Assembly (NCBI GenBank): GCA_012295275.1
Contig: CM022669.1
Span: forward strand, 10,437,449 to 10,497,448
Source: Chrysomallon squamiferum
Lineage: Eukaryota > Mollusca > Gastropoda > Neomphalida > Peltospiridae
Length of the DNA: 60,000 nt
Direction of reading: 5' to 3'
The translations under genes were made by a program, and so were the position numbers. The notes beneath the pieces are model-generated. The model ran no database searches. It had not been told where the DNA came from and saw only the letters and a list, made by a program, of their open reading frames with translations. Below, one piece after another: positions 40,141 to 51,896 of this stretch (position 1 is the first letter of the stretch; each line of letters opens with the position of its first letter).

Positions 40141-41845
40141 CAAAGATATTCAGGTTTTTAAAAAAAAAAAATTCTGTGCCAATGACGTTGTTATGTTTTT
40201 CACTTTTTAATTTTTTTTATTATTTTTTTTTCTCCAGTATTAAAAATCGAGCATGTGGTAAAAATTAGAATATTAATTGCGAAAGATAAAATAATAAAGT
40301 TAATATGAAAAAAAAAAAAAAAAAAAAATAATAATAATAATAAACAATAAAAATAAAAATTTAATACACATTAAAAAGAAACATCAACTGAAATCTGATA
40401 AGACAAATGTTTTATTATAGTTTGCTTGCTTTCTAAGCTTTATAAATTAAAATTATAAAGCGAAGAATTTATAAGAAAATGAAAATTAAAAACACGTACA
40501 TTTGCTAATCCCAAAGATATTCTTCATTTTATATTTTCAGACTTTATTTTATATAAAATTATTATTCCTATCGCAGAAACTGAACATCGTTTTGCATCTG
40601 AAATAAATAAATGATTGAATAAATGAATGAACTTATATTTTAAAAACTAAACAAAAAAAGAAAGAAATAACCACTACAAAATCTACAAAAATAAAACATG
40701 CCTCTAATAATAATAATAATAATAATAATGAAAAACAATAATAAAATAAAATAATTTAAAAAATAAATAAAGAAAAAATAAGTAAGTAAGTAAGTAAGTA
40801 ACTACGTAAATAAGTAAATAAATAAATAATAATAAAAAACAAATCAAAATTTAAAAAGATCAAAAATTCAAAAATATCAACCAAACAATAAATCAACCAA
40901 TACCTAACAACCTTCCATCCGAACAAACAAACAATACTAACAAAATGTACAATAACTAAATTACAGATATGAAAGAAATCTCTTATTTTGAATATTTGTT
41001 TTGTTTAGGGTTTTTCAAGATTTTTTCCTTATCTCTCTTTCTTTCACAACCTATCCCCCCTCCAATAGTTAAAATACAGAAGATACGAAAATAGAATAAA
41101 TTCTATTAGTAAAAATGAGAATATAATGAAAAAAAAAAAAAAAATTATAAACATGTAAAATTATATTTAAACACATGCATTTTATGTATCCTGATTCATA
41201 TGAATGTACTTTTGTGTGTTACATAATAAATACTATATACAGGTAACTCAAGACGTCTATTATGATTTTTCTTTTCTTCTGTTTTGTTTAATTTCTTTGT
41301 TTTTTACTTTTTGCCACCAAATCTGATTTCCCGTATTGTTAGATCAGTGTGTAAGGTTTGCCAGTAATCTCTAATTGTAATTATGTTTGTATGAAATAGC
41401 ATTATAAATTCATCTTTAATATTCAACCAATTTCCTATTGTAAGAGTCAAAGCGAATCAAACAGCAATCAATCAGCTAATAAATAGAATATAAACACATT
41501 GTCTTTTTATTATGAAAAATGTGTTGAAGAACAAAGCTCAGATATTTTTAATTATAAAAAAAGAAGAAAAGTGTCTTTGTAAATTTTCTAAGCAAAATCC
41601 GCTTTAAACGAAATTGCCTTTTCCACAGAAAACCAGCAAAACGCGTTTTTGTCCGAAACTCATTTACTTATTACATATTTTAGTCAACATTCAGATTTTG
41701 ATAAACGTTTTAACGATCGTCACAGGAAAGAGCGAGTTATTTCAGAATGCGATTGTGTTTAATCCCTCGTGTTTCTTCTCTGATATGCACAACAATCAAA
41801 ATGTGCAGGAAAAGCCGAATGATCTTTAAGAATAACAAGTAGGTG
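40141..41845. other. AT-rich DNA with A-tracts and short AAT/AAGT repeats
   Basis: A runs at 40161, 40307-40328 and 41130-41144; AAT (40707-40729) and AAGT (40781-40800). No exon; a 71-codon frame at 41614-41829 has no known domain. Confidence 0.6.
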
Positions 41846-41849
41846 AAAA

Positions 41850-41947
41850 GAAAAAAAAAAAAAGAAAAAAGAAAGAAAGATTAAGAAAAGAACTAAATCA
41901 CAAAAATAAAATAAGAGGAGTAAAATCACAAAAAATAAATAAAATAA

Positions 41948-41978
<31 letters not shown>

Positions 41979-42130
41979 TAAAAATAAAAATAAAAATAAA
42001 AATAAAAAAAAATAAAATAAAATTTAAAAAAAAGAAAACGAAAAAGAAAAAGAAAAAAAAAGCCACTAATAAATATAAAAAAAACAAAAAACAAACAAAC
42101 AATAAAATAAAAAATAAAAAGCAAAAGCAA
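41850..42130. repeat. A-rich tract with AAAAAT hexamers
   Basis: AAAAAT array at 41950-42007 inside longer A-rich DNA. Confidence 0.9.
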
Positions 42131-42419
42131 AACAAAACAAAATAAACAAAAGCACAATTTATATTCATGGTTTTTATTGTATATATTATTTAATATACTC
42201 AAACAAAGAGTAAATCACTTCCAGTCTATTTTTTTATCATTATTATTTCTGCTTCGTGAACAGGATGTCACATCAATATATTAAATACGATGAAATATCC
42301 CGTTCAGTGTTCACTGAACTATAACACGGAATACGATTTCTCTCAGTAATTTGTGGTAATAGAAATTAAGTTTTATTTTAATCAGGATCAAAGCCTTGTT
42401 CTTTTGATTAATAAAATCA

Positions 42420-43400
42420 ATAGACTGACATTTTTCTTTCTTCGCTCGTCGCCAAGTTATAAGCTAAAGACTTATCAGACAGAACCGAATTTATGTGATT
42501 CGTTACGCCGCAATTAATTACATCGGCTTAGGAAATGCATTTCACAGGTAACCGGTTTCCAGTCGCGTACTTTCCGACCTGGCCTCGCTGTGGTAATAAT
42601 TATCGAGAGCAGAAACAAATCTAAATATTCGCGACAGTTCGCAAGAAGCATTCATTCCCTGACATCTTGATAAATGGAAGAAAGGCGGAAAGAAAATCTC
42701 GCCGCGATCTCTAGGTCTCGGGGGACAGAAGGAATCAAGTTATCCCCCAAATTGAAAATCAGATCAGTCACGAGACTGCAATAAAGCTTACACAAGCTTA
42801 AAGCCGCTTCCAGCGAACAGGGACAATTTTAATCAGGCCCCATCACAAACCTACAAAAGTCACTTATCACTTTAGTTGATTTGATAAGGAAAATGCAATT
42901 TGTGGAGGAGAGTTTTTATTAATTGCTTTTACTCCTCATCTCGCCTAACGCTCCGCGATCGAGTGAAAACACCAGATTAAGAGCCGAGCGTGAAGAAAGC
43001 TACATGAATGAAGATTGGAGACACAAAATCGAGTTAGTGGCGAATGAAAGGATCGCAGAAAGGTAGAAGGCTGCTAGCAAATCAAAGGAAAGAGAGTGAG
43101 GTGACGGGAAAAGTAAATGATATTTGAATGTGGCCGATTCAATTAGGCACAGCCATGAAAACACTCAATCCAATACAGACCCCATTTGAGAGTGATCACT
43201 TTTAATTTGACCTCCAAATTTGATTCCAAAGTAAAGTTTGACATTTTGAGTATTGTCATAGGAGCAATGAAAGCAAATATCGTTAGAGAACGACCGCCAT
43301 CTCGGCTGCATTGAGAGATTGTATAGATTGGCCATCTTGGAAATGAAATCTGGAGAAACGTGTCTCACTTTACAAAATTCAGTTTAAAACTTCTCCTCTT
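42420..43400. promoter_or_regulatory. Unique low-repeat island with paired GATA sites
   Basis: About 1 kb free of simple repeats. It has CAATTAATTA (about 42511), a near-palindromic GGTAACCGGTTTCC (42548-42561) and inverted GATA sites CTTATC (42863) and GATAAG (42883). Further sites are TTTAATC (42829) and GCGATCGAG. No coding exon recognised. Confidence 0.42.
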
Positions 43401-44290
43401 ACCAAGTGAGGTGCTGGTCAGAGGACACTGGTAGTGGACATTATTAAATAAATTTAAGTGATCGGGATAAAGATGTATTTATTTATTTTTTTATTTGTTT
43501 GTTTGTGGTGTTTTTTGTTTCATTGTTTGCTTTTATAACCTATGTCTATATGTTTTAAAGTGCATACGTATGTATATGTATATGTTAATGTGTTAGCATG
43601 TTTGTATACGATCTCTGATATCTGCGTGTGCACGGAATGAATGATAGCCGGAGACAGGAATGGATAAATATACGAACGTATTAAATAACGCCATGAAGTA
43701 TTATTTACCAATAAAAATTAAGATTAAACCATGAACCCAGAAAAATTATATTCGCATCTTGTATCTAGCCAGAGCTGTCTTTCCTCTAACTAATCTTTTA
43801 AGATAAAAAAAACTAATTCACTCTTTACACAAAACAATCTGGATTGCGAGGACAAATTAATTCTGAGCAAGCATATCGTGGAAGAACTGGTGAGAATTTA
43901 CCACATTATTTAACATAGTAATAATAATAACAACAACAACAACAATAACAATAATATATGTATTATTTATAAAAATCTAAATTTATTTCGTCTTCGATGT
44001 TAAAGATATGTCCTTCAGAGAATTATATCACTAGCAGAAATACAGTTATTTCTGTACCAATGATAAAGTTTCATCTCCAGCAATAATAAAATTATTTTGT
44101 TTCGCCTTCACACTTCAATCTACTCTCCTGGAAAATAAACTATAGACTGCTCGAATACAATATAACAGTATATTGTAAATTAATTTTAAGTAAACCAACC
44201 TATCTTTTAGGTGATAATTGTTTCTGTTATGTTATTCTTTATCAGAGTTTTCAGCTGCTTTTAAAAAAGATTTTAGTTAAATTATTATTT
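43401..44290. other. AT-rich sequence, no gene seen
   Basis: TTTA repeats (43476-43500), GTAT patch (43565-43590) and AAC/AAT run (43917-43957). Confidence 0.6.
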
Positions 44291-44548
44291 CATTCTTCTT
44301 GTTATTATTTCTTCTTCTTCATCTTCTTCTTCTTCTTCTTCTTCTTATTATTATTATTAATAATTCTTATTCTTTTCATCATCATCATCGTTGTTGTTGT
44401 TGTTATTGTTATTATTATTATTATTATTTGACAGTATGAAAGTTATTTTGTTTCAGTTATTTCTTCGTATTTTTCTTTCATCATTATCATTATCAATACA
44501 ACAACAACAACAGCAATAATAATAATAATAATAATAATAATATAAATA

Positions 44549-44598
<50 letters not shown>

Positions 44599-44600
44599 AC
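44291..44600. repeat. CTT, ATT, GTT and facing AAT/ATT arrays
   Basis: CTT (44309-44345), GTT/ATT (44389-44430), AAT (44515-44540) and ATT (44550-44597), the last two forming an inverted pair. Confidence 0.9.
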
Positions 44601-44879
44601 TGTTAAAAGTAATCTGATGAAATCAATCTAATCTGGTAACAGACGACTTGAAAATAAAACTGTTTAATCACCTTAAGTTCAGATAAATTGTCCTGGTTTA
44701 ATTTTATGGATCTTCTTAATGGCAACCGTCAGCAGAAATAACATTTACAGAATAAATAATTCAGACTATGTTGGTTCATTGCAAAAACTTAGAAACAATA
44801 GCATCTAACATAAACTGAAAAAAAAGAAGATTTAATAAAATTTTAAATTTCTACTGCTGTTTATACTAGTTATCTATTT

Positions 44880-44913
44880 GATGCTTTTAATTAATTACTT
44901 AATTAATTAATTA

Positions 44914-44976
<63 letters not shown>

Positions 44977-45130
44977 AATAGATAAATAAAATAATAAAAA
45001 GCACGCTCTCGTACTCATTCACACAGACACAGACATTCAGACACGTTGTTGCTACAAAACTTCTTTCTTAATAATAATAATAATCATAATAATAATAATA
45101 ATAATAATACATATAACAACAACAACAATG
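44880..45130. repeat. TTAA, AAT and AAAT arrays
   Basis: TTAA units (44888-44918), AAT (44918-44970), AAAT (44968-44990) and a second AAT/AAC block (45069-45129). Confidence 0.92.
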
Positions 45131-45373
45131 CATTTATTGCAATAATAAACTGCTTCAATAATACATGGCTGCGAACACACATAGAAGGAAATAACTCTTT
45201 GAGTCTGATAACTTTTGACGTGAAGAGTTGTCGATCTTATACATCTATAGTCACTATTTCAGTTTTTCTGTTTCTTTTTAATCCACTTGTTATTTCAACA
45301 ATAATTATTAAAGCTAATTCATTTAGTTTGGTTTGTTAGGTTATTCATTTAATTGTACTTTTAGAGTACGACA

Positions 45374-45375
<2 letters not shown>

Positions 45376-45437
<62 letters not shown>

Positions 45438-45570
45438 GATTAGATTAATTGTGATATACTTATCCTCTCAAAAATGTTATTTACTTTCTTAGTATAAAGA
45501 TAATATACTTGGGTCGTAGGATAAAAATAATAACTTAGGAACATAAATAATAATGCATTCGGTTAGATAC
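45376..45570. mobile_element. Dispersed element copy 2 with (AAT)n flank
   Basis: AAT array 45376-45437, then a 123-bp body (45437-45559) related to 36761-36874: TATCCTCTCAAAAA, TTACTTTCTTAGTA, GGGTCGTAGGA and ATAAATAATAATGCATT in the same order. The right-hand ATT array of copy 1 is missing here. Confidence 0.7.
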
Positions 45571-46074
45571 ATTGACACAATATTGTTATACGTAATTATT
45601 ACCAAAGCCTTTACCGCATTGGATCTACTTACCGTTGGATTAATCAGAAGCAAGATCAGTATTTTGTTTAGTAAAAATAAATAAACGATTAAAATTTCAA
45701 TTTTATAAAAATTGGATTGTTTTAAACCACATAAGATTTACACTGCTATCATCCTATGACGTATAATGTTTATGACGTCACACGGAAGACTCTTTTTCTC
45801 GACGCACGTACAAATATTGTAACAACCACGATAACAAATACAGCAAAAACAATAAGACTAGCCCTACAAATAATAGTAATTCAACATCCTCACAAGTTTA
45901 ATATTAAAATAAAATTACTCATCGAAAACAGCATAAAACAACGAAACCATTCACAGTAATAAATAAATGAAATGTTATTTTTATTAGGTTTTTAAAATTA
46001 TTTATTTTATTATTAATTTTGCATATGTATATGTGTGCAGAGAAGGAAATGAAACTATTTAAAAATAAATTAAT
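45571..46074. other. AT-rich flank upstream of HAUS1, with a CRE
   Basis: TGACGTCA at 45773-45780 in TTATGACGTCACAC. No exon recognised. Confidence 0.5.
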
Positions 46075-46135
46075 AAAAATTTGCCACAAAGAACCGAACC
46101 TGAGACAAATCACTCCGCTACAGTTATGTCCCTTC
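46075..46135 (-). mobile_element. Possible SINE fragment with B-box-like GGTTCGGTTC
   Basis: On the minus strand a TAGCGGAGTG A-box-like word is followed within 25 bases by GGTTCGGTTC (46100-46091) and a T5 run. The A-B spacing is shorter than in a tRNA, so this is a deleted or unrelated element. Confidence 0.3.
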
Positions 46136-46244
46136 GTGATTTCCGACATTCGCGCAATTTACGAATGATAGTTAGTAAAATTCAGTTCCGTAGTGCCTTA
46201 AACGGTGATTAAAGTTTCTAAATGGTTCATTAATTGTCGTGGCC
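46136..46244 (+). promoter_or_regulatory. Probable HAUS1 promoter and 5' UTR
   Basis: About 110 bp immediately before the ATG, with a CpG-containing TTCGCGCAATTTACG. No TATA box at a fixed distance was identified, which is usual for housekeeping-type promoters. Confidence 0.35.
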
Positions 46245-47405
46245 ATGTCAGACTTACCCTGTGACGAACTTGAAACTTTGAGTCTTAATGATAAACTTAA
46301 AGAGGTAGGTGATTTATAAGTTCATGTGTATTATTTTATGTCGTATTTCAGCAGTTACCTATTTCCGTTAATTAACAAAAACAGAACACGAACATCTACG
46401 AAAGTTCATTTTCCCGTTATTTCTAATCCAGTACGAACGTACGATGGACAGTTTATATGTTTGTCTTTATGTATTTTTATTAAACTCATTCTTCTGAACT
46501 AACAGATATATTAATAATTACAGTTTATACTGTAAACTATAAATTATCGGTCTGGTACTGTATCATAGTTGAAATGTTTATCATAATTGTATCACCACTG
46601 TAATAATAATTATATATTTAAAGGTAGAGGTTTGGTTGGAACAAGTGTATGGAGGAGAACAGATTCCCGTGTTTGAAGTAAACAGTAGAACAATTGAAGT
46701 TCTGTATGGTTTGATGTTGAGAAATAGATCTCGAAACGGAGACACACAACTTGTCATTGAGGATTTGAGACAGAGGAGTGAAGAATACAATACTGAAGGT
46801 TTTTATTGTTGTTGTTGTCGTCGTCATCATCATTATCTCTAATTCCATTTTTAAAAAATTATTACTAGTTATGTTGTTTTTGTTATTATTATTAATAGTA
46901 TTATAAATAATAATTATTATTATTATAATTATGTTTATTATGTTTACATTGTATGCATTCTGTAATTAAAATCAGCTCTGGTAATTGATGTTATGAGTAT
47001 AAATACAATTTTGCACGAATTGTATGATCATCTAAAATCTTCAAACAAAATATTTAACAAACACATTTGATACAAATTTGATACATTTGTTTATTAAAAT
47101 ATAATGCTTCCAGTTACATTCTTCTGATTAAACGTCACTTTACCTGTTTGTATATGTCCATTATCATGTAATTATGGTTAAAAATAACAACAAGCTAAAA
47201 CTTGACCATTTAAATTTTGTTTCCAGCCCAAAGACTAAATCATGTGCTGTCAGGAGTTAATCTCACACAGTCTTCACTATCTCAGTCTGGATTGATGAGT
47301 TTGAGAACACTGGCCAATGTCGCTCTGCTTCTTCAAACAAAAGATGCCTCAAATACCAGGTAGTTTTATTTATGATTGTAAATCATAATAACAACAGCAA
47401 TAATC

Positions 47406-47473
<68 letters not shown>

Positions 47474-50294
47474 CATGCTGATGATGATAAAGATAAATAA
47501 TGATTATTGTTAATTGAATAATGATAATAATATTAATTATAATAATTGTGATGATGAAGATGATAATGATGATGCTGATGTATATAATGAAGATAAATAA
47601 TGATTTTATTAATAATGATTATTATAACAACAACAACAATAATAGTAATAATAATTATTATTATTATTATTATAGATTATATTTACATCTGCAGTAAACA
47701 GTAATGAAAATAAGTAAATAATACAGCAGTGACAGATGTAAGATTGTTTGTTGACTTTGTAAATCAAATATTATTTATCAGTATTTTTTAGTCCAGTATA
47801 GTGAAATAGAAATACAGAAGACAGATTATCTGTCAAAAAATACTATCAGTATTTTCAAAATTAAAAGGCAGTATTAAGATTTTATGTAAATTTTCTGTTA
47901 GGTATATGTTATTAAATTTTTATTTGTTTCTTAGGGCTGTATTTTTTTATATGTTTCTTTTTCTTTCAGTTTTCTGTTAGGTATGGAACATTTGCAGGAA
48001 GATCTTGACAATGTGATTGAAAGTCGGCAAGCAGAACAGCAGTCATTAGCCCAGCTTGTCATCAAAACAAGAGACGCCATTCATAAAAACAGAACTTTAC
48101 ACAAGTAAGTATTCATCTTCCTTTGAAACATAAAAACAGAACTTTACACAAGTAAATATTCATCTTACTTTGAAACACAAAAACAGAACTTTACACAAGT
48201 AAATATTCATCTTACTTTGAAACATAAAAACAGAACTTTACACAAGTAAATATTCATCTTCCTTTGAAACATAAAAACAGAACTTTATAAAAGTAACTCT
48301 CCATACTACATTTTATATTTAATATAATTTGTATTAAAAACAGTTTACAACTTGGTTGACCCATGTCCATTGTTACTCTTTATATTTCATCGAAACAACA
48401 AAATAAATCTGATTAAAAGGTATTTTTTTCAGTTTTATGAAATTGATAATGGAATATTTTATGTTGCTAATTATTAAAATATTTGTTTATCTCATCATAA
48501 CATGATGTCTGATATAATTAAAAATATCTATATATATTCATCTGATCTGGCCTCCAAAAATTATTTAACACAAATCCTAATAAAAAAAAGTCATAACTAA
48601 AAATATATATTTAATTACAGAAAATATTGATATTCTGTGAGTATTTGCAATCTTTAAAAAAAAATAAAAAAATAAAAATAAGATGCATATATTAATGATG
48701 GTGTTTATTTTTACAGAGCTTTAAACTCACTTGAAGAACAAAAACATATTCAAGATAAACAGATGAAGAAACAAGCAAAGGAGATGAATTTTCTGCATGC
48801 AAAAGCTGCAGATTATAAATACAGAATAGACAAAAGAAAGGTAAAATATATATCAAAAAAACTAATAATAAAAATTAAAATATATCTATATATATTATTA
48901 TTATTATTATTATTTATTTATCTTTTATTTTTTTATTTTTTGAAAAAGAAAAGAATGAAAAAAACCCTAATAATAATGAAAAAACAAGATTTATTTTGTG
49001 GTAGTCATGGGCTGGCTGTCAGACAAAACAAGTATTTGATAAACTGTGATCTTTCTGTTATGATGATTATTTATAAAATAACACATTTTAATACTAACGA
49101 ATAAAGGGAAGTAATTCTCGAAAAGGATTTGGCCAATAATATGGATCTTGCTCAGATAACAACCTAACTTTTTTATTTGACATAATTATTCCAAGCATTA
49201 CCATAAAGGCTTATAAAAACATAATTTTTAATTAATAGAAATATTTAGAAGTTTCTTATCTGCAGGTATATTTCAACAGTTCCTATTGTGTTTTTTTAAT
49301 TCAAGGCACAGTTACAGAAGATAGGTGCAGACCCATCTCTGTACCATCAAACCCTGGTTGCACAGGAACAGGTATGATATCGGAAATTATTGTACATCCT
49401 TCTTCACTGTTGTTGTTTTTTTTTTTGTTGTTTTTATTGTTTTGAAAGATAAAGAATGTTATAAAGTATAAAACTGCTATTTTGTAATAGGTGATGCAAT
49501 GACTCATTAAGTAAATGACAAATTATTATTGATTAAAATGATATTCTTTCATTGTTTTGAAAGATAAATAAAGCCATTTATAAAATAAAGTCTTGCATTT
49601 TTTTCTTCGTTATTAATTAATTAATTAATTTTTAATTTATAATTTATTTTTGAAGTTATCAATTTAATAATTCAAGTAAAACATTGTTGTTTTTTGTTGT
49701 TTGGTGCTGTTATTAATTCATTAATTAATTTTTAATTTATAATTTAAGTTTGAATTTATCAATTTAATTATTCAGTTTATGATGGTGGCTATTTATTTAT
49801 TTATGCACTTACAATGAACATATACATACACACATCAAAAACTTTAAATAATAGTAATTAAAAATAAAATGTTGAGTCTCTCTTCTGTAGGTATTTTAAA
49901 AACAAAACAAAAATTTATAATAATTATTCCATCTTTTTCTTCTTCTTTCTTATCAAGGATTTCCAAGCACTGAAGAAAAAGATTGCCCCCCTCAAAGCCA
50001 AACTTCAGTCATACCACGCTCTTCCCCCGGTATGTTGTTTTATGTATATTCTAATAATAAATTAAAAATTAAGAAACTGACTAATTTGTATTGATAGATC
50101 CACAATGGATAAACACTTAGTTAATCCAAATTTGATTAACTAGAGATGACACTGTAATAGAAAATATTTTTCCATTTTTCAGAATATTTCTGAGACAAAA
50201 CTGAAGATAGAAGAAATCAAACAAGAAGTGGTGAGTGTGAGACTTGGCACAAATTATCTGACATTGTTTTATTTATTTTTTTTTTTATTTTATT

Positions 50295-50329
<35 letters not shown>

Positions 50330-50743
50330 TTTTACTTACTTAACCAGTCTGTTAAAATATTTGCTCATTTAAACATATTTTTTTCTTATTTTTCTTTTGG
50401 TGGATATTAAAAAATGTTAGCAGCTGTAAAATTTAAATGAAATCATTTCCATTGATCTGTTTAGAATAAAATAATAGTAAAATCAGCATGTAATCCTTTT
50501 TAAAATATAAACCAATTTATTTATTTTTATACAAGGCATACTCTTTATAGTTTCTGAATAGTATCTATTATTTGGGTTAGATTTGAAATGATGAACTAAG
50601 AACTTTAAAACTGTTAAACACATATTGTTGGGAGAGTTTCAAAAAGTGTTGAAAAAACAACAACATATAGATGGTCTTCACAGAAGATTGATCAAAGTCT
50701 ATACTACTACTACTACTACTGTACTACTACTACTACTGCTAAA

Positions 50744-50799
<56 letters not shown>

Positions 50800-50916
50800 C
50801 TTTTGCTGTTTTTCAGATAATAAACACATTTATTTATTATTTCATTTATTTTTATTATTTCACAGGCTGCTCTAGAAGAAGAATTAATGAAAAAAATTGA
50901 CGTGATGCACATGTGA
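46245..50916 (+). CDS. HAUS1: HAUS augmin-like complex subunit 1, nine coding exons
   Basis: Coding exons are 46245-46304, 46624-46798, 47227-47359, 47970-48104, 48717-48840, 49306-49371, 49958-50029, 50183-50230 and 50866-50916. Each is bounded by GT and AG, and together they give 864 nt (287 aa plus TGA) with all phases closing. The product aligns by eye along its whole length with vertebrate HAUS1: the N-terminal VEVWLEQVYG and IPVFEVNSRT segments, then LVIEDLRQRSEEY, a central TKDAS, EMNFLHAKA, the GADPSLYHQTLVA segment, PLKAKLQSY and a C-terminal KIEEIKQEV helix. In the known family HAUS1 is a largely coiled-coil subunit of the augmin complex, which recruits gamma-tubulin ring complexes to existing spindle microtubules for branching nucleation, and it also acts at centrosomes. 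The ATG is the first in frame after a leader without a good in-frame alternative, and exon 1 ends in a canonical AG|GTAGGT donor. The first 20 residues are not conserved, so the start is less certain than the rest. Confidence 0.94.
46305..46623 (+). other. HAUS1 intron 1
   Basis: Phase 0 intron of 319 bp with donor GTAGGT. The acceptor is TTTAAAG with an AT-rich rather than pyrimidine-rich tract. It is the only acceptor that keeps VEVWLEQ in frame with exon 1. Confidence 0.8.
46799..47226 (+). other. HAUS1 intron 2, AT-rich
   Basis: Phase 1 intron of 428 bp with donor GTTTTT, the weakest donor of the gene, and acceptor GTTTCCAG. The donor is followed directly by a GTT/GTC/CAT trinucleotide stretch (46808-46838). 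An unspliced read would stay open for about 14 codons. Confidence 0.85.
47403..47475. repeat. (AAT)n array in HAUS1 intron 3
   Basis: Near-perfect AAT repeats within intron 3, followed to about 47675 by degenerate GAT/AAT/ATT sequence. This simple sequence makes up roughly half of the 610-bp intron. Confidence 0.9.
48082..48298 (+). repeat. 47-bp tandem minisatellite copying the HAUS1 exon 4 end and its 5' splice site
   Basis: Units lie at 48082-48128, 48129-48175, 48176-48222 and 48223-48269, with a decayed partial unit at 48270-48298. The first 23 bases of unit 1 are the last coding bases of exon 4 (HKNRTLH plus two bases of a Lys codon), followed by the donor GTAAGT at 48105. Units 2 to 4 keep the exonic bases unchanged apart from one T-to-C in unit 3, and all three carry GTAAAT in place of GTAAGT. 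The period is not a multiple of 3, so use of donors 2 to 4 would shift the frame or add whole units. Confidence 0.95.
48299..48716 (+). other. HAUS1 intron 4, distal part
   Basis: AT-rich intron sequence after the minisatellite. No ORF or structured repeat was seen. It ends in a TTTATTTTTACAG acceptor; the competing AG two bases downstream would shift the frame. Confidence 0.8.
48841..49305 (+). other. HAUS1 intron 5
   Basis: Phase 0 intron of 465 bp with donor GTAAAA and acceptor TTTTTTTAATTCAAG. It holds a short ATT run (48895-48920) and nothing else recognisable. Reading from exon 5 into it stays open for many codons, so retention would add a low-complexity Lys/Ile-rich tail. Confidence 0.8.
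49609..49774. repeat. 66-bp direct repeat in HAUS1 intron 6
   Basis: Copies at 49609-49674 and 49709-49774 share the order GTTATTAATT, TTTTTAATTTATAATTTA and TATCAATTTAAT, with a few substitutions and an exact spacing of 100 bp. Just upstream, an 18-base TTGTTTTGAAAGATAAA-type sequence is also present twice (49436 and 49551). This indicates local duplication inside the intron. Confidence 0.85.
50231..50865 (+). other. HAUS1 intron 8 with TTTA and ACT/AAT arrays
   Basis: The last and longest intron (635 bp) has donor GTGAGT and acceptor TTATTATTTCACAG. It contains a TTTA tract (about 50270-50332), an ACT array (50702-50738) and an AAT array (50744-50797). Confidence 0.85.
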
Positions 50917-51535
50917 CGACTGCCTGACTAGGAATAAAATTTTCACAAACAAACTAAACCATCCAGATTCAGACTGTTCTGCAATGCAGCAGAGACTTTA
51001 CATTCTCCATGGCAACAGTGTATTCCTCTTTCATTTTGTATTCCAGTAGCTGTTCATTATTTTTATACTTTTGTGAAAGTTATTCTTTTATTTTGCTCTA
51101 ACTGTCAGTAGTTTAATGATAAATAATTGAGATTAAGATAAAACAAAAATCTGTTTCATGACTTACAACTAGCATGTTACTCTTTGTTTTTGTTCCATTC
51201 AGAGTATCAAATGAACTCAAGGCAGGAAAAACTGAATGGCTCAGGAAGGATGGGGATCTCTTTTGTTGATAATAAATTATTAAATATTTAACAGTGTTTT
51301 TTATGTGCTTTGCTGAAAGATCAGCTGATTGTGTATTTCATTGCCAGTTCGAAATAGAAAACAGAATGCATTGTAGATCTGTGTTTCTTGTAAAAGTTGA
51401 AACACAATGGGTAACAGGAAAAATTAACCACTGTAAGCCCTTTTGCATTGTCAAAAGACTGAAGGCTGATTTGTTAAGGCCATAATATCTGTTTTTATGT
51501 ATTTTGAGGACATTTGAAGGTTCTAGGAATAAAAT
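50917..51535 (+). other. HAUS1 3' untranslated region and candidate polyadenylation signals
   Basis: AATAAA hexamers occur at 50933 (17 bases after the stop), 51271 and 51528. The 50933 hexamer is unusually close to the stop codon, so 51271 or 51528 may be the main sites. A 63-codon open frame at 51294-51485 shows no recognisable domain and is more likely UTR than a gene. Confidence 0.6.
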
Positions 51536-51739
51536 CTTTAGTACTCTTAAAATTTCCCCAAATAAAACATACTTTTAATATTAGGAGTTCTTGAATATTT
51601 AGTTTCATTTATCAATACGTTAAGCACTTTCTTATTAATGAGAAGGTATAATAGAAATATCCTCTTTTAGCTTAATTATTCTTTTCTACGATAATTATAC
51701 ACAAACTGTAATTCTGAAATAATAAGAAAAAAGTAAGAA

Positions 51740-51896
51740 AAAAATAGCAAGTACTTTCTAAAATAATTCAACAGTATCGATCGTTCGGCGGAAATGAGCG
51801 AAAAGTGCCGTTACTTCCGAAATTAGTCGATGATTGTCGAATGTTACCGACATGTCAAAATGAATTGCCTCCCTTCGTTATATTTGTTTATCAACA
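51740..51896 (+). promoter_or_regulatory. Probable promoter/5' UTR of the KCTD-like gene
   Basis: A CpG-richer stretch lies between the HAUS1 3' end and the next ATG, with TCGATCGTTCGGCGGAAAT, an ETS-type ACTTCCG (about 51814) and several TCG-containing words. It stands out from the surrounding AT-rich DNA. No TATA box at a convincing distance was seen. Confidence 0.4.

Noticed and set aside
51294-51485. Separate 63-codon gene after HAUS1
   Set aside because: No domain, and it lies between two polyadenylation signals, so UTR is simpler.
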